A stretch of 64,000 bases of DNA, from NCBI GenBank assembly GCA_030530205.1, contig JAUMVK010000002.1, positions 1 through 64,000 on the forward strand, written 5' to 3'. The translations under genes and the position numbers were made by a program. The notes under the pieces were generated by a model. It did not search any database. It worked only from the letters and a program-made list of their open reading frames with translations, and was not told where the DNA came from. The first letter of the stretch is position 1. Every line of letters begins with the position of its first letter. This document shows positions 32,659 to 40,799 of this stretch, in pieces. This DNA is from RGIG3701 sp030530205. GTDB taxonomy: Bacteria; Planctomycetota; Planctomycetia; Pirellulales; Thermoguttaceae.

Positions 32659-34146
32659 ATGAAACGCAGATCCCTCCTTTTCACGCTCTTTTTCGTTCTT
32701 ATTCTCACTGCCGTTTTACGTGCCGACGGGCCGATCCGCGTCGCGCTTTACAAAGACGGCGGGGTTTCGGGGACCTACACAAACGTCCAGAAAACGGTGG
32801 AGGAAGATCCCGCGTTTTCCCTGACGCTCGTCAACGGGCAGCAGGTCCGCGACGGGATCCTTGACCAGTTCGAGATCGTGATTTTCCCCGGCGGCAGCGG
32901 AAAAGGGGAAGCCGCCTCGCTTCAGCCCGAAGGCGTGAAGAAGGTCAAAGAATTCATCAAGTCCGGCAAATCTTACGTCGGGATCTGCGCCGGCGCCTAC
33001 CTGCCCATCCAGCAGAATTTTCTGAACGCCGAGTTCCGTGACCCGGCCTGGCAGCGCGGCGTGACGGAGCTGAAAATCGAGTTTTCGCCCCTCGGCCAGA
33101 AGCTCGTCGGTGACGAGTTCAAGGGTGAGGTGGAAATTCACTACGGAAACGGCCCGGTGGTGAATATTAATTCCATCCCGACCAGGCCGCGCTGCGAGGT
33201 TCTGGCGTGGTACCGGTCGGAAATCGCCAACAACGGCACCAAACCCGGGATCCAGATCAACTCGCCGGCGATCCTGCTCTCCACGTACGGGCGCGGAATG
33301 GTCCTGACGTTCAGTCCCCACCCGGAGCACAATCCGGCGACGCACGGGATTTTGCTGAAACTCCTGCACCACGTTGCGGAGCACGCCCAGTTCGGAAAGC
33401 CGGAAGAGGAAACGCTTCGGGAGAAAAACGCGCCGGTCTCGCAGGAACGCCTGCAGGCCGTGGAGCGTATGCGCGCCATGGCTGAGGTGGAGTGGATCCC
33501 GCAGAGCGACGTGACGTGGTTCATCCCCAAAATGGGCGTGATCTTCCACGCGGGCGAGCGGTACAAAGGCCTCCCTTACACGCAGGGCGGGCGGCGTACC
33601 AGTCTGGAAGACTTTCAGGCCCTCCTGAAAGAAGAAAACGGCCAGCCCATTTACACGGGGCCGACCAAACCGAAAGAGTACCGCGGGACCGACTGCTCCG
33701 GGGGCTGCTCGTACGCGTGGCGGCACGTGATCCCGGTCTTCCCCGTCATGAAAACGTGGGACATGCAGCCGGGATTTTACTCCCGGATCAACCCGGAAAC
33801 GGGCGTTCCTGAACCATGGCTCATGCGCGTGGGGCACTGGAAAATGACGAATTTCCACGACAGTCGGGCGGTGGTCAAGGAAAACGGCCCGGAAGTCATG
33901 GTGGCCTGCTACGACCAGCTTCTGCCGGGAGACTGGCTCGTGAAACGTCCGGACGGCCACGTGCGTATGGTCAGCCGCTTGGAACCCGGGAATCGGAAAG
34001 TTTTCATCATCGAGCAGACCGGCCTGACGCCTGACGGGAAACTCAAGAGTGACCACCAGTCGTGGCGCGTCGATTACGCTTTCACGTACGAGGAACTCAT
34101 GGCGGACGGCTACTTGCCCGTGACGGTCAAAGAAACGATGAAATAG
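32659..34146 (+). CDS. Secreted fusion of BPL_N-like and NlpC/P60-like domains
   Basis: 495 residues from the ATG at 32659, which AAGGA precedes by about seven bases; an ATG 15 bases earlier lacks a site. A signal peptide (KRRSLLFTLFFVLILTAVLRA) is followed by a class I glutamine-amidotransferase-like fold similar to the N-terminal domain of some biotin-protein-ligase homologs: VALYKDGGVSGT, IVIFPGGSGKGEA and YVGICAGAYL, with Cys near 110. The C-terminal part has GTDCSGG with Cys near 346 and GDWLVKRPDGHVRMV with His near 435, a plausible NlpC/P60 Cys-His pair. Exported, perhaps acting on cell wall or peptide amides. The combination is not one I recognise as named. Confidence 0.72.
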   Translation: MKRRSLLFTLFFVLILTAVLRADGPIRVALYKDGGVSGTYTNVQKTVEEDPAFSLTLVNGQQVRDGILDQFEIVIFPGGSGKGEAASLQPEGVKKVKEFIKSGKSYVGICAGAYLPIQQNFLNAEFRDPAWQRGVTELKIEFSPLGQKLVGDEFKGEVEIHYGNGPVVNINSIPTRPRCEVLAWYRSEIANNGTKPGIQINSPAILLSTYGRGMVLTFSPHPEHNPATHGILLKLLHHVAEHAQFGKPEEETLREKNAPVSQERLQAVERMRAMAEVEWIPQSDVTWFIPKMGVIFHAGERYKGLPYTQGGRRTSLEDFQALLKEENGQPIYTGPTKPKEYRGTDCSGGCSYAWRHVIPVFPVMKTWDMQPGFYSRINPETGVPEPWLMRVGHWKMTNFHDSRAVVKENGPEVMVACYDQLLPGDWLVKRPDGHVRMVSRLEPGNRKVFIIEQTGLTPDGKLKSDHQSWRVDYAFTYEELMADGYLPVTVKETMK

Positions 34147-34211
34147 ACCGGCCGTTTCCTTAGCCACGCGTTTCGTTTTTCGTCACTTTCAGAATCCTTT
34201 CGTTCGTTTTT

Positions 34212-35465
34212 ATGTCGTACCTCCTTCCCTGGATCCCTGCGCTTGCTGTTCTGGTCGTCCTTTCGGCATTTTGCTCCGCATCGGAAGCGGCGTTTTTCTC
34301 GCTGACGCCGGAACAGCAAAAGGCCCTGCGCAAGAAATCGGTGTCAGGGAAACTTGCCTGTCAACTGCTTCAAAACCCTGATAGGCTTCTTTCGGTCCTT
34401 CTTTTCTCGAATCTGATTGCGAATATGCTTTTTTTCGGGATCGTTTCCGTCGTTGCGCTGCAGATCCAGAAAGAAAACACGGCATTGGCCGGGGTGGTGA
34501 GTGTATCAGCATTTCTGGGAATGCTCGTTTTCTGCGAGATGGTCCCGAAGGCGGTGGCGGTCATTCTTCCGCAGACGATCGCCTGGCTAGGAGCGTTTCC
34601 GCTTATGGGCCTCCAGTGGCTTTGCACGCCCATTTTACCGGTTTTGAACTTTTTCAAAATCCTTTCCCTGCGTCTTTTCGCGCCGAATTTTCGTTCTGAG
34701 CCTCTTTTGGAACTTGAGGATCTGGAGCGGGCGGTGGACCTTTCCCACGGGAAAAAAACCTCGTCGCCGCACGATAAAAGGCTCCTTCAGGCGATCCTTT
34801 CCCTTTCGGAACTGCGGGCCGAAGAGGTCATGCGGCCAAGGCGTCACCTCCCGATTTTCATGGCTCCGGTGACTCTTCAGGACCTTCGTGAGGAAGATTT
34901 GTCTCTGGGCCTTGTATTCGTGCAGGAAGATGAACGTCAGGACGCAATCGCGAAGATACTCGATTTAAAGAATCTGGTGGAAATTCCGCCGAAGGACTTC
35001 TCGCATCTGGAACGCCATGCTCAAAACGTGGTTTACCTTCCGTGGAACCTTCCCGTTTCGGAAGTCATTGAAACCCTTCTGACTGAAAAAAGAGACGCGG
35101 CAGTCGTCATCGACGAATTTGGGGCGACCCCCGGCGTCGTGCTGCGGTCCGACATTTTAGAAATGATTTACGTCCCGGATTCCGAGCGGGTTTATCAGCT
35201 CACCAACCACAGCCCGGTCATTCAAATCGGGACGAAAATGTGGAGGATTTCCAGCCTGTATTCGATGCGAAGTTTCTGCCGTTTCTTCGAGCTGGAACTA
35301 TCCGATGCCATGGAATCCACGACGTTAGGCGGATTTGTAACGGATCATCTACAAAAAATCCCCAAAAATGGGGACTCTTTTGATTGGAATGACCTTCATT
35401 TTTGCGTAGAAAGCCAGACCAAAAACGGGTTCTGGATCATCGTCCGCAGGGCTTCCGCGAACTGA
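34212..35465 (+). CDS. CNNM/CorC-family membrane protein
   Basis: 417 residues. The N-terminal DUF21 region (1-170) has about four membrane helices with SAFCSASEAAFFSL and VFCEMVPKAVAV. Two CBS-like segments follow (about 205-330: RAEEVMRPRRHLPIF and DAAVVIDEFGATPGVVL). The CorC/HlyC C-terminal domain (about 340-417) ends the protein. This is the standard CNNM transporter architecture of bacterial magnesium or cobalt efflux proteins. It converges on the PEP-CTERM gene with only three bases between stops. Confidence 0.88.
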   Translation: MSYLLPWIPALAVLVVLSAFCSASEAAFFSLTPEQQKALRKKSVSGKLACQLLQNPDRLLSVLLFSNLIANMLFFGIVSVVALQIQKENTALAGVVSVSAFLGMLVFCEMVPKAVAVILPQTIAWLGAFPLMGLQWLCTPILPVLNFFKILSLRLFAPNFRSEPLLELEDLERAVDLSHGKKTSSPHDKRLLQAILSLSELRAEEVMRPRRHLPIFMAPVTLQDLREEDLSLGLVFVQEDERQDAIAKILDLKNLVEIPPKDFSHLERHAQNVVYLPWNLPVSEVIETLLTEKRDAAVVIDEFGATPGVVLRSDILEMIYVPDSERVYQLTNHSPVIQIGTKMWRISSLYSMRSFCRFFELELSDAMESTTLGGFVTDHLQKIPKNGDSFDWNDLHFCVESQTKNGFWIIVRRASAN

Positions 35466-35468
35466 GGC

Positions 35469-38400
35469 TCAAACCGTATTCATCTTCTTTCTTCCAGCAT
35501 AAACCAGCCCGGCCAGACCCATCACGAGAAGGACCCACGTGGCAGGTTCCGGAACACCGGTCAGGTCGGCCCGGTAACCAATTCCATTGTTGGCGTAGAA
35601 CGCAACGTAATCCCAGCCGGCACCGGACGGGAGCACATCGGGAACCATCGCGAGGAGCTGCGCCGGGGTGTACTGCGCGCCGGTCTCATCCAAAATGCTA
35701 TCCGCCGAGAGGACCTGAATGATGGAAGATGCGTCAGGATTTTCAAAAGCCGAGGCGATCTGAATGTTCGCACCTCCCGGAATGACCAGCGTTCCGCCAA
35801 CGTCCAGAATGATAGAATTGCTCGAGGAGTCGTCCACCGCCAAATCGATCGTCTTCGGCGCTGTCATGTCTCCCGTGACTTTCAGACTGGTCGGAACCTC
35901 AAGCGTGGAGGCCGCGGCCATCGTCAGCGTCCCGTTCACGAGGGCTTCGTCGCTGATGAACTTCTGCCCGGCCGTGACGCTGACCGCCAGCGGGGTTTCC
36001 TCCGTTCCGGCCGTTCCGGAGAACGTGACCGGTCCGGAATTCATCGCGGCAGTATTCGAGCCAAAGATCAACTTGCTTCCGGTGGCGCCGGAAATGGCCG
36101 AGCTGACGACCGCGTTCCCCTTGGCCGCCGCGAAGGTGTAGCTGCTATTTTCCGCCTCACTGTTCCACGTCGTTGAGACGGTTTCAATGCGGAGCGTTTT
36201 ATCCTTCGCGATCTTGAGCGTATTGTCGAGCGTACGGGTCGTGCCCGCCTCGTTCGTTTCCAGGTACAGCGTTCCGGAACCGTTGGCCGTCAGGGTGGAC
36301 CCGCCAAGAGACGAGTCGGTGCCAAGGACCAGCTTGTTGCTATTGTTGTCCCCAGAGAGGAAAGACGGGCACGTGAATGTGTTCTCGCCATACAGGAAAA
36401 TCACGCCCGGGCCGGATTCGACCGCGTTGAACGTGAGTTTGTGGTCCGCGTCATGGGCCGGGTCGCTGGAAATGACGCCCGTGATCTTCATCATCGCCTT
36501 CGAATCCATGTCCACATACGCGACACGCAGTGAGGCGTTCCCCCCGTTCACGATGATCGGCTGACTGAACGAAACCCGCTGTGTACCGGTGTTGTTATTG
36601 CAGAGGTTACCGTTGAGATAGATCGGCCCGGTTCCGAGGTAAGAACCGTAGGAAACGTGGACGCGGGTATTGTTGCCGCCGTTGATGTACGTCGCGCCAG
36701 TGCGTTCCTGCGCGCCAGCGTTCAGGCGGTAATAGACCGCCGCGCCGTTATTGTCGAAGGTCAGAGTTCCCGCGTCGGTGAGCGTGCCGGTGATCGGAGA
36801 CAAGCCGGTCGATTTGAAACTCAGCGAGGCGTTATCCTGGAGCGTGCCGTTGAATGTAATGGCGGCTTTACCCGTGATGCTGACCGCCGCATTGCCCGTG
36901 ATGTCTCCGCTGAACGTGACTGCGTAGTCGCCGCCGTTGATCGCCAGCGTCCCAGCGGTCCCCGCGCTTGCGCCCGAAGCGTTCAGGTTATCGACCGGAG
37001 TGGTGAACGTGATCGCACCGCCGGTCGAGTTGGTGACGTTGAGTTTTTTGCCACCGAGGTGGATCGTGTTGGCCAGCGAGTTCGCCGACGTGGTTTCGGT
37101 CTTTTCGAGCGTCAGGTTTGCGTTGGAAACCATCTGGATCGGGCCGGTACCGAACGCGGAGGGCGTGCGGATGAAAATCTTGTGGGTCAAATCAGCGTAA
37201 GACGAGACGCCGACCCACGTCCCGCAGGTGTAGTCATTTTCGCCGTAAAGTTTGTACGTGTTCGCGGCGTTTTCATTGGCGGCGATCGTAAATTTCGGGT
37301 TGGTGGCGCCCTCAAGGTCCGAGATTTTCCCGGTGACCGTAATGGAACCGTCGTAGGCCGCACGAATGGATGCGGTCGAGCCAGCGATATATACCGGCTG
37401 CGAGAAGGTCACGTGTATCGAGCCGCTGCTGTTATTGCACAGGTTCCCGTTGAGGTAGATCGGGCCGGTGCCGAGCGTCGCGCCATTCGTAACGTGGACG
37501 CGGGTCCGGTTTCCACCATTGATGTAGGTCGCGCCAGTACGTTCCTGCGCTCCATTGGGGAAACGGTAGTAGGAATTATCCCCATTGCTGTCGAGTGTCA
37601 ATGTCGCCGTGCCGGTAATCGAGCCGGAAAACGTGCCCGTACCGGTGGTTTTGAAACTCAGCGACACGCCGTCGCCAGCCGAGCCGCTGAAGGTGAAGCC
37701 GTTTTTGTTCGTGAGGCTCAGGTCCACGGGGCCGGTAATCGGACCGCTGAGCGTGACGGCTTTATCGTTACCGTTGATCGTCAGTTTGCCCGCAGTCGCG
37801 ACGGCGGAACCGGCCGAGTTCAAATTGTCGATCGGAGCGGAAATCGTCACCGCGGCGCCGGTCGAGTTGGTAATGTTGAGCGTCTTGCCGCCGAGGTGGA
37901 TCGTGTTGGCCAGCGAATTCGCCATCGTAGAACCGTACTTTTCGAGCGTCAGATTCGCGTTGGAAACCATCTGGATCGGGCCGGTCCCGAACGCGGTCGG
38001 GGTTCCGATGGAGATCTTCAGCGTCAGACCGGTATAGGAAGCGTCACCGATCCACGTCCCGCAGGTGTAGTCGTTCTCGCCGTAAAGTTTGTAGGTGTTC
38101 GCGACGGATTCTTTTGCGCCGATCGTGAATTTCGGGTTCGTCGCGCCCGCATAATCGGAGACTTTGCCGGTGAGCGTAATGGAGCCGCTGTACGCCGCGC
38201 GGATGGAGGCGTTGGGGCCGATGATGGCGACCGGATTTGAAAGGGTCAAAGCCGTGTGGCCGTTACTATCGTTCACGAGGTTTCCGTTCAGAAGGATCGT
38301 CCCGGAGCCGATGCAATCCTGCGTGTCCACATGCAAACGTCCGCCATTAATGGTCGTGCTGCCCGTCCAGTCAGCGGCAGCGTTGCGCAGACGCAGAATT

Positions 38401-38756
38401 TTGTCGTTGGCATTGAAAACAAAATCCAGATTGCCGGTAAGGGTGGGCGCCAGGCCGTCATTGGTGGCCCCAATATTCACGGTGACGGTGGATTTCGTCC
38501 CGCTTGTGTTGGTGATGGTCCCGGTCCCGAGCAGATTGGTGACGTTCCCGACGGTGCCAAGCGTGTAGCCGTTCAGATCAAGCGTGACGCCGGAATTGAT
38601 CGTTACGACGCCCGAGTAATCCGCGTCCCCGGTGAGCTGGGTGTCCGTGCTGATCGTGGTATCACCAAACACGAGCGCGGCACTCAAAAAGGAAAGGGCG
38701 CCTGCCGCGAACAAATAACTGAAAAATTTATATTGAAAACGACTTGCAAGTTTCAT
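35469..38756 (-). CDS. PEP-CTERM surface protein with autotransporter-like tandem modules
   Basis: 1095 residues. The signal peptide is followed by beta-helix-type sequence rich in Gly, Thr, Ser and Asn. Near the C-terminus VPEPATWVLL begins a PEP-CTERM tail: VPEP, a membrane helix, then GRKK. PEP-CTERM proteins are sorted by exosortase, which is not in this window. Two adjacent modules of 279 residues share ERTGATYINGG, GTGPIYLNGNL, LYGENDYTCGTW and GPIQMVSNANLTLEK; a third, more divergent, follows. No catalytic motif is visible. Likely a surface or biofilm protein. AGGT five bases before the ATG and a promoter at 38799 support the start. Confidence 0.88.
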   Translation of the reverse strand: MKLASRFQYKFFSYLFAAGALSFLSAALVFGDTTISTDTQLTGDADYSGVVTINSGVTLDLNGYTLGTVGNVTNLLGTGTITNTSGTKSTVTVNIGATNDGLAPTLTGNLDFVFNANDKILRLRNAAADWTGSTTINGGRLHVDTQDCIGSGTILLNGNLVNDSNGHTALTLSNPVAIIGPNASIRAAYSGSITLTGKVSDYAGATNPKFTIGAKESVANTYKLYGENDYTCGTWIGDASYTGLTLKISIGTPTAFGTGPIQMVSNANLTLEKYGSTMANSLANTIHLGGKTLNITNSTGAAVTISAPIDNLNSAGSAVATAGKLTINGNDKAVTLSGPITGPVDLSLTNKNGFTFSGSAGDGVSLSFKTTGTGTFSGSITGTATLTLDSNGDNSYYRFPNGAQERTGATYINGGNRTRVHVTNGATLGTGPIYLNGNLCNNSSGSIHVTFSQPVYIAGSTASIRAAYDGSITVTGKISDLEGATNPKFTIAANENAANTYKLYGENDYTCGTWVGVSSYADLTHKIFIRTPSAFGTGPIQMVSNANLTLEKTETTSANSLANTIHLGGKKLNVTNSTGGAITFTTPVDNLNASGASAGTAGTLAINGGDYAVTFSGDITGNAAVSITGKAAITFNGTLQDNASLSFKSTGLSPITGTLTDAGTLTFDNNGAAVYYRLNAGAQERTGATYINGGNNTRVHVSYGSYLGTGPIYLNGNLCNNNTGTQRVSFSQPIIVNGGNASLRVAYVDMDSKAMMKITGVISSDPAHDADHKLTFNAVESGPGVIFLYGENTFTCPSFLSGDNNSNKLVLGTDSSLGGSTLTANGSGTLYLETNEAGTTRTLDNTLKIAKDKTLRIETVSTTWNSEAENSSYTFAAAKGNAVVSSAISGATGSKLIFGSNTAAMNSGPVTFSGTAGTEETPLAVSVTAGQKFISDEALVNGTLTMAAASTLEVPTSLKVTGDMTAPKTIDLAVDDSSSNSIILDVGGTLVIPGGANIQIASAFENPDASSIIQVLSADSILDETGAQYTPAQLLAMVPDVLPSGAGWDYVAFYANNGIGYRADLTGVPEPATWVLLVMGLAGLVYAGRKKMNTV
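36682..38355. repeat. Two 837-base tandem modules inside the PEP-CTERM gene
   Basis: Blocks such as CGCCAGT(G/A)CGTTCCTG recur 837 bases apart, at about 36693 and 37530, as do the GGAAACCATCTGGATCGGGC blocks near 37125 and 37965. The unit is a whole number of codons (279). It marks a recent internal duplication. Confidence 0.7.
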
Positions 38757-38798
38757 TTCTTACCTCAAGTACAGGAAATAAATTCTTTCATTAATTCC

Positions 38799-38826
38799 AT
38801 TATACGTGAGAGACAAGAATTTACAA
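38799..38826 (-). promoter_or_regulatory. Promoter of the PEP-CTERM gene
   Basis: On the minus strand TTGTAA, a 16-base spacer, then TATAAT (38804-38799), about 43 bases before the ATG. The -35 is weaker than the -10. Confidence 0.55.
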
Positions 38827-38901
38827 GGAATTTTGAGAGAATTTTCGTAAAAAACTTAAGATTTGTCAAAAAAATTAAAAAATCCCCAAGATTTTTGGGC
38901 A

Positions 38902-38943
38902 ATCAGGACAAATCAATCGTTTTGAGGATTGATTTATCCTGAT
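38902..38943 (-). terminator. Terminator-like hairpin after the PAS-GAF gene
   Basis: ATCAGGACAAATCAATC pairs with GATTGATTTATCCTGAT with one mismatch around an eight-base loop, nine bases past the stop at 38952. The T-run on the minus strand comes only after TGCCCAAAAATC, so termination strength is uncertain. Confidence 0.6.
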
Positions 38944-38951
38944 ACTGAAGT

Positions 38952-40694
38952 TTATCCAGCATTTTCCTGATTATTTATCTCCTTTTCAGCCATTGGATCG
39001 ATGTATTCTTTACCCAAGGACCTGAAACAGGGTTTTGTATTTTTACATTTTTTGAGAGTTTCATGGATAACTTTGAGGAGAGTCGGCTCCGTGAAGGGTT
39101 TTCCCGTCTGCCCACTCGCAGAATATCGGGTCCGAACGTGGACAATAGTATGAGCCATGTCATATACGTTCAGTTCCTGAAGAAGCACCAGCGGAGGATG
39201 TGCTCTGCCGTAAACTCTTGCCAGATCGATAAAGAATTGCGTACTTCCGTGCGGGTAATCTTTCTGCTTGATGGATGCCAGAATTGCCCAGTAGGGTTTG
39301 CCTTTTTGCATTTCCTCTTCCATTTTGTCCAGAGCGACCTGCCCGGTCCTTGCCCATTCCAGCTCACAATTCAGACACCCAAACAGTTCCCGCCCCTGTC
39401 TGTAAAGTTCTTCACTCGAATCGACCAGCAAAATACATTTCCCGGAAAATTCATCCTTCCATTTCTCGATGAGTTCTTTTCGTTCCGGAGGTCCAACCGT
39501 ATCGGTTGGCGTAAGCTGCTGCCCTACTTTCTGGATAATTCCGGTTACTTCCTGCGCGTTCTTGATAATTTGATAGAGAGCATGCTGGGCTTCGATCTGT
39601 TCCTCGCCCAGGCATTTACCAAGCTCTGCAGCGAGATCCAGGATATTCTTGACGGGAAGAGCGATCTGACCGTGAATTTCTTCTACAGTCATTTGACGTC
39701 CAACATTCTGTTCACGTGCAAACATACGCACGAAATTCATGGCCAGTGCAATCTCATGAGCAAAAATCTCCGCGTAAATCTGATCGATTTCCTTGAACGC
39801 ATCGGGCTGAGAACTTTCCGCGTTGAGAACTCCGAGCAATTCACCCTGAAACATGATCGGAACAGTTAATGAGGAACGAGCTGTTTCACCTCCCGGAAGG
39901 TAGTAAGGGTCGTTTTTCGTATCACGGCAAATATAGGCTTTTTTCTCGACGGCCACATACCCTATTGTACCGTTTTGGGTGGGTCGGGCGTGGATCTCGC
40001 GCTGCTCTGCTTCTTTCAGAATGCCGTAATGAGTACAAAGAGGAAGTGTTTTCGTTATGGGATCGTATTTTCGCACTTCCAAAAACTCGTAATGCATCTG
40101 ATTCTTGGCGAGGTACTGGATCCCATCAATGATAAAATTCTCCCGTTCTGTGCACCCTTTTTGTTCATCCAATACCTCACGGTGACTCACCTGCTCACAG
40201 ATACTATGCAGATTGGTGAGTTTGTTTTTCAGTTCCCGGCGTTCGGTAATGTCGTGGACGTGAAGGAGCATGAGCGGCTCTTTACCGCCAGGCGAGGTCC
40301 AAGGGTGGACCGAGATTTCAAAAAAGTTTCCATTTTTAGTCTGAATCACTCCTTTTGCCGCTTTTCCCGTTACCTGGAACTCAGAGAAAGGAGTCGCGTA
40401 CATCGGCTGGTCGGCATGTTCATAAAGAAAACGCACTCCATACAAGGCCGACAGAATGTTCAAATTAAAATTTGGATTCGTCACGTTAGGAAACCAGGCC
40501 TGAAACTGTTCGCTGGTCCAGATGATTTCCTGATTTGAGGTCAGAATCGCGATCCCGTCCTTATCAGATTTAAACAACTGAAATTTTTCAAGACACCAAC
40601 GGAGAAAAGATTTTGGTTTGTCTTGAACCAGACTTTGGGTACAGAATTCATCCCACATTTTGTCAAAAAGTTCTTTGGATCGATCGTTTGTCAT
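38952..40694 (-). CDS. PAS-GAF signalling protein with pseudo-receiver
   Basis: 580 residues, no membrane segment. A PAS domain (about 42-152) ends in LHVHDITERRELKNKL. A GAF domain (about 190-330) has ARPTQNGTIGYVAVEKKAY and SSLTVPIMFQGELLGVLNAES. A helical segment (about 340-395) resembles a kinase dimerisation domain, but no ATPase domain follows. The C-terminal part (about 420-540) resembles a response-regulator receiver (CILLVDSSEE), yet the phospho-acceptor position in ILASIKQ is Ser rather than Asp. The protein therefore looks like a sensor with degenerate output. The partner is unknown. A hairpin follows its stop. Confidence 0.7.
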   Translation of the reverse strand: MTNDRSKELFDKMWDEFCTQSLVQDKPKSFLRWCLEKFQLFKSDKDGIAILTSNQEIIWTSEQFQAWFPNVTNPNFNLNILSALYGVRFLYEHADQPMYATPFSEFQVTGKAAKGVIQTKNGNFFEISVHPWTSPGGKEPLMLLHVHDITERRELKNKLTNLHSICEQVSHREVLDEQKGCTERENFIIDGIQYLAKNQMHYEFLEVRKYDPITKTLPLCTHYGILKEAEQREIHARPTQNGTIGYVAVEKKAYICRDTKNDPYYLPGGETARSSLTVPIMFQGELLGVLNAESSQPDAFKEIDQIYAEIFAHEIALAMNFVRMFAREQNVGRQMTVEEIHGQIALPVKNILDLAAELGKCLGEEQIEAQHALYQIIKNAQEVTGIIQKVGQQLTPTDTVGPPERKELIEKWKDEFSGKCILLVDSSEELYRQGRELFGCLNCELEWARTGQVALDKMEEEMQKGKPYWAILASIKQKDYPHGSTQFFIDLARVYGRAHPPLVLLQELNVYDMAHTIVHVRTRYSASGQTGKPFTEPTLLKVIHETLKKCKNTKPCFRSLGKEYIDPMAEKEINNQENAG

Positions 40695-40740
40695 GGCAGC
40701 AAGAAATAATCAAAAAAGACAAGGAAATAAAAAATAAAAA

Positions 40741-40780
40741 AGGAAAACCAGGATTTGAAAGCAAACCTCCAAATCCTGGT
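40741..40780 (-). terminator. Rho-independent terminator of the xylanase gene
   Basis: ACCAGGATTT (40747-40756) pairs with AAATCCTGGT (40771-40780). On the minus strand TTTTCCTTTTTTATTTT follows. It lies 20 bases past the stop at 40800. Confidence 0.85.
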
Positions 40781-40799
40781 ATTCCGCACAGTATAAAAC

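Noticed and set aside
32716..34167. 483-codon minus-strand frame
   Set aside because: Antisense of the BPL_N/NlpC-type gene; no start signal or domain.
36657..38240. 527-codon plus-strand frame
   Set aside because: Antisense of the PEP-CTERM gene; its apparent repeats mirror the tandem modules on the other strand.
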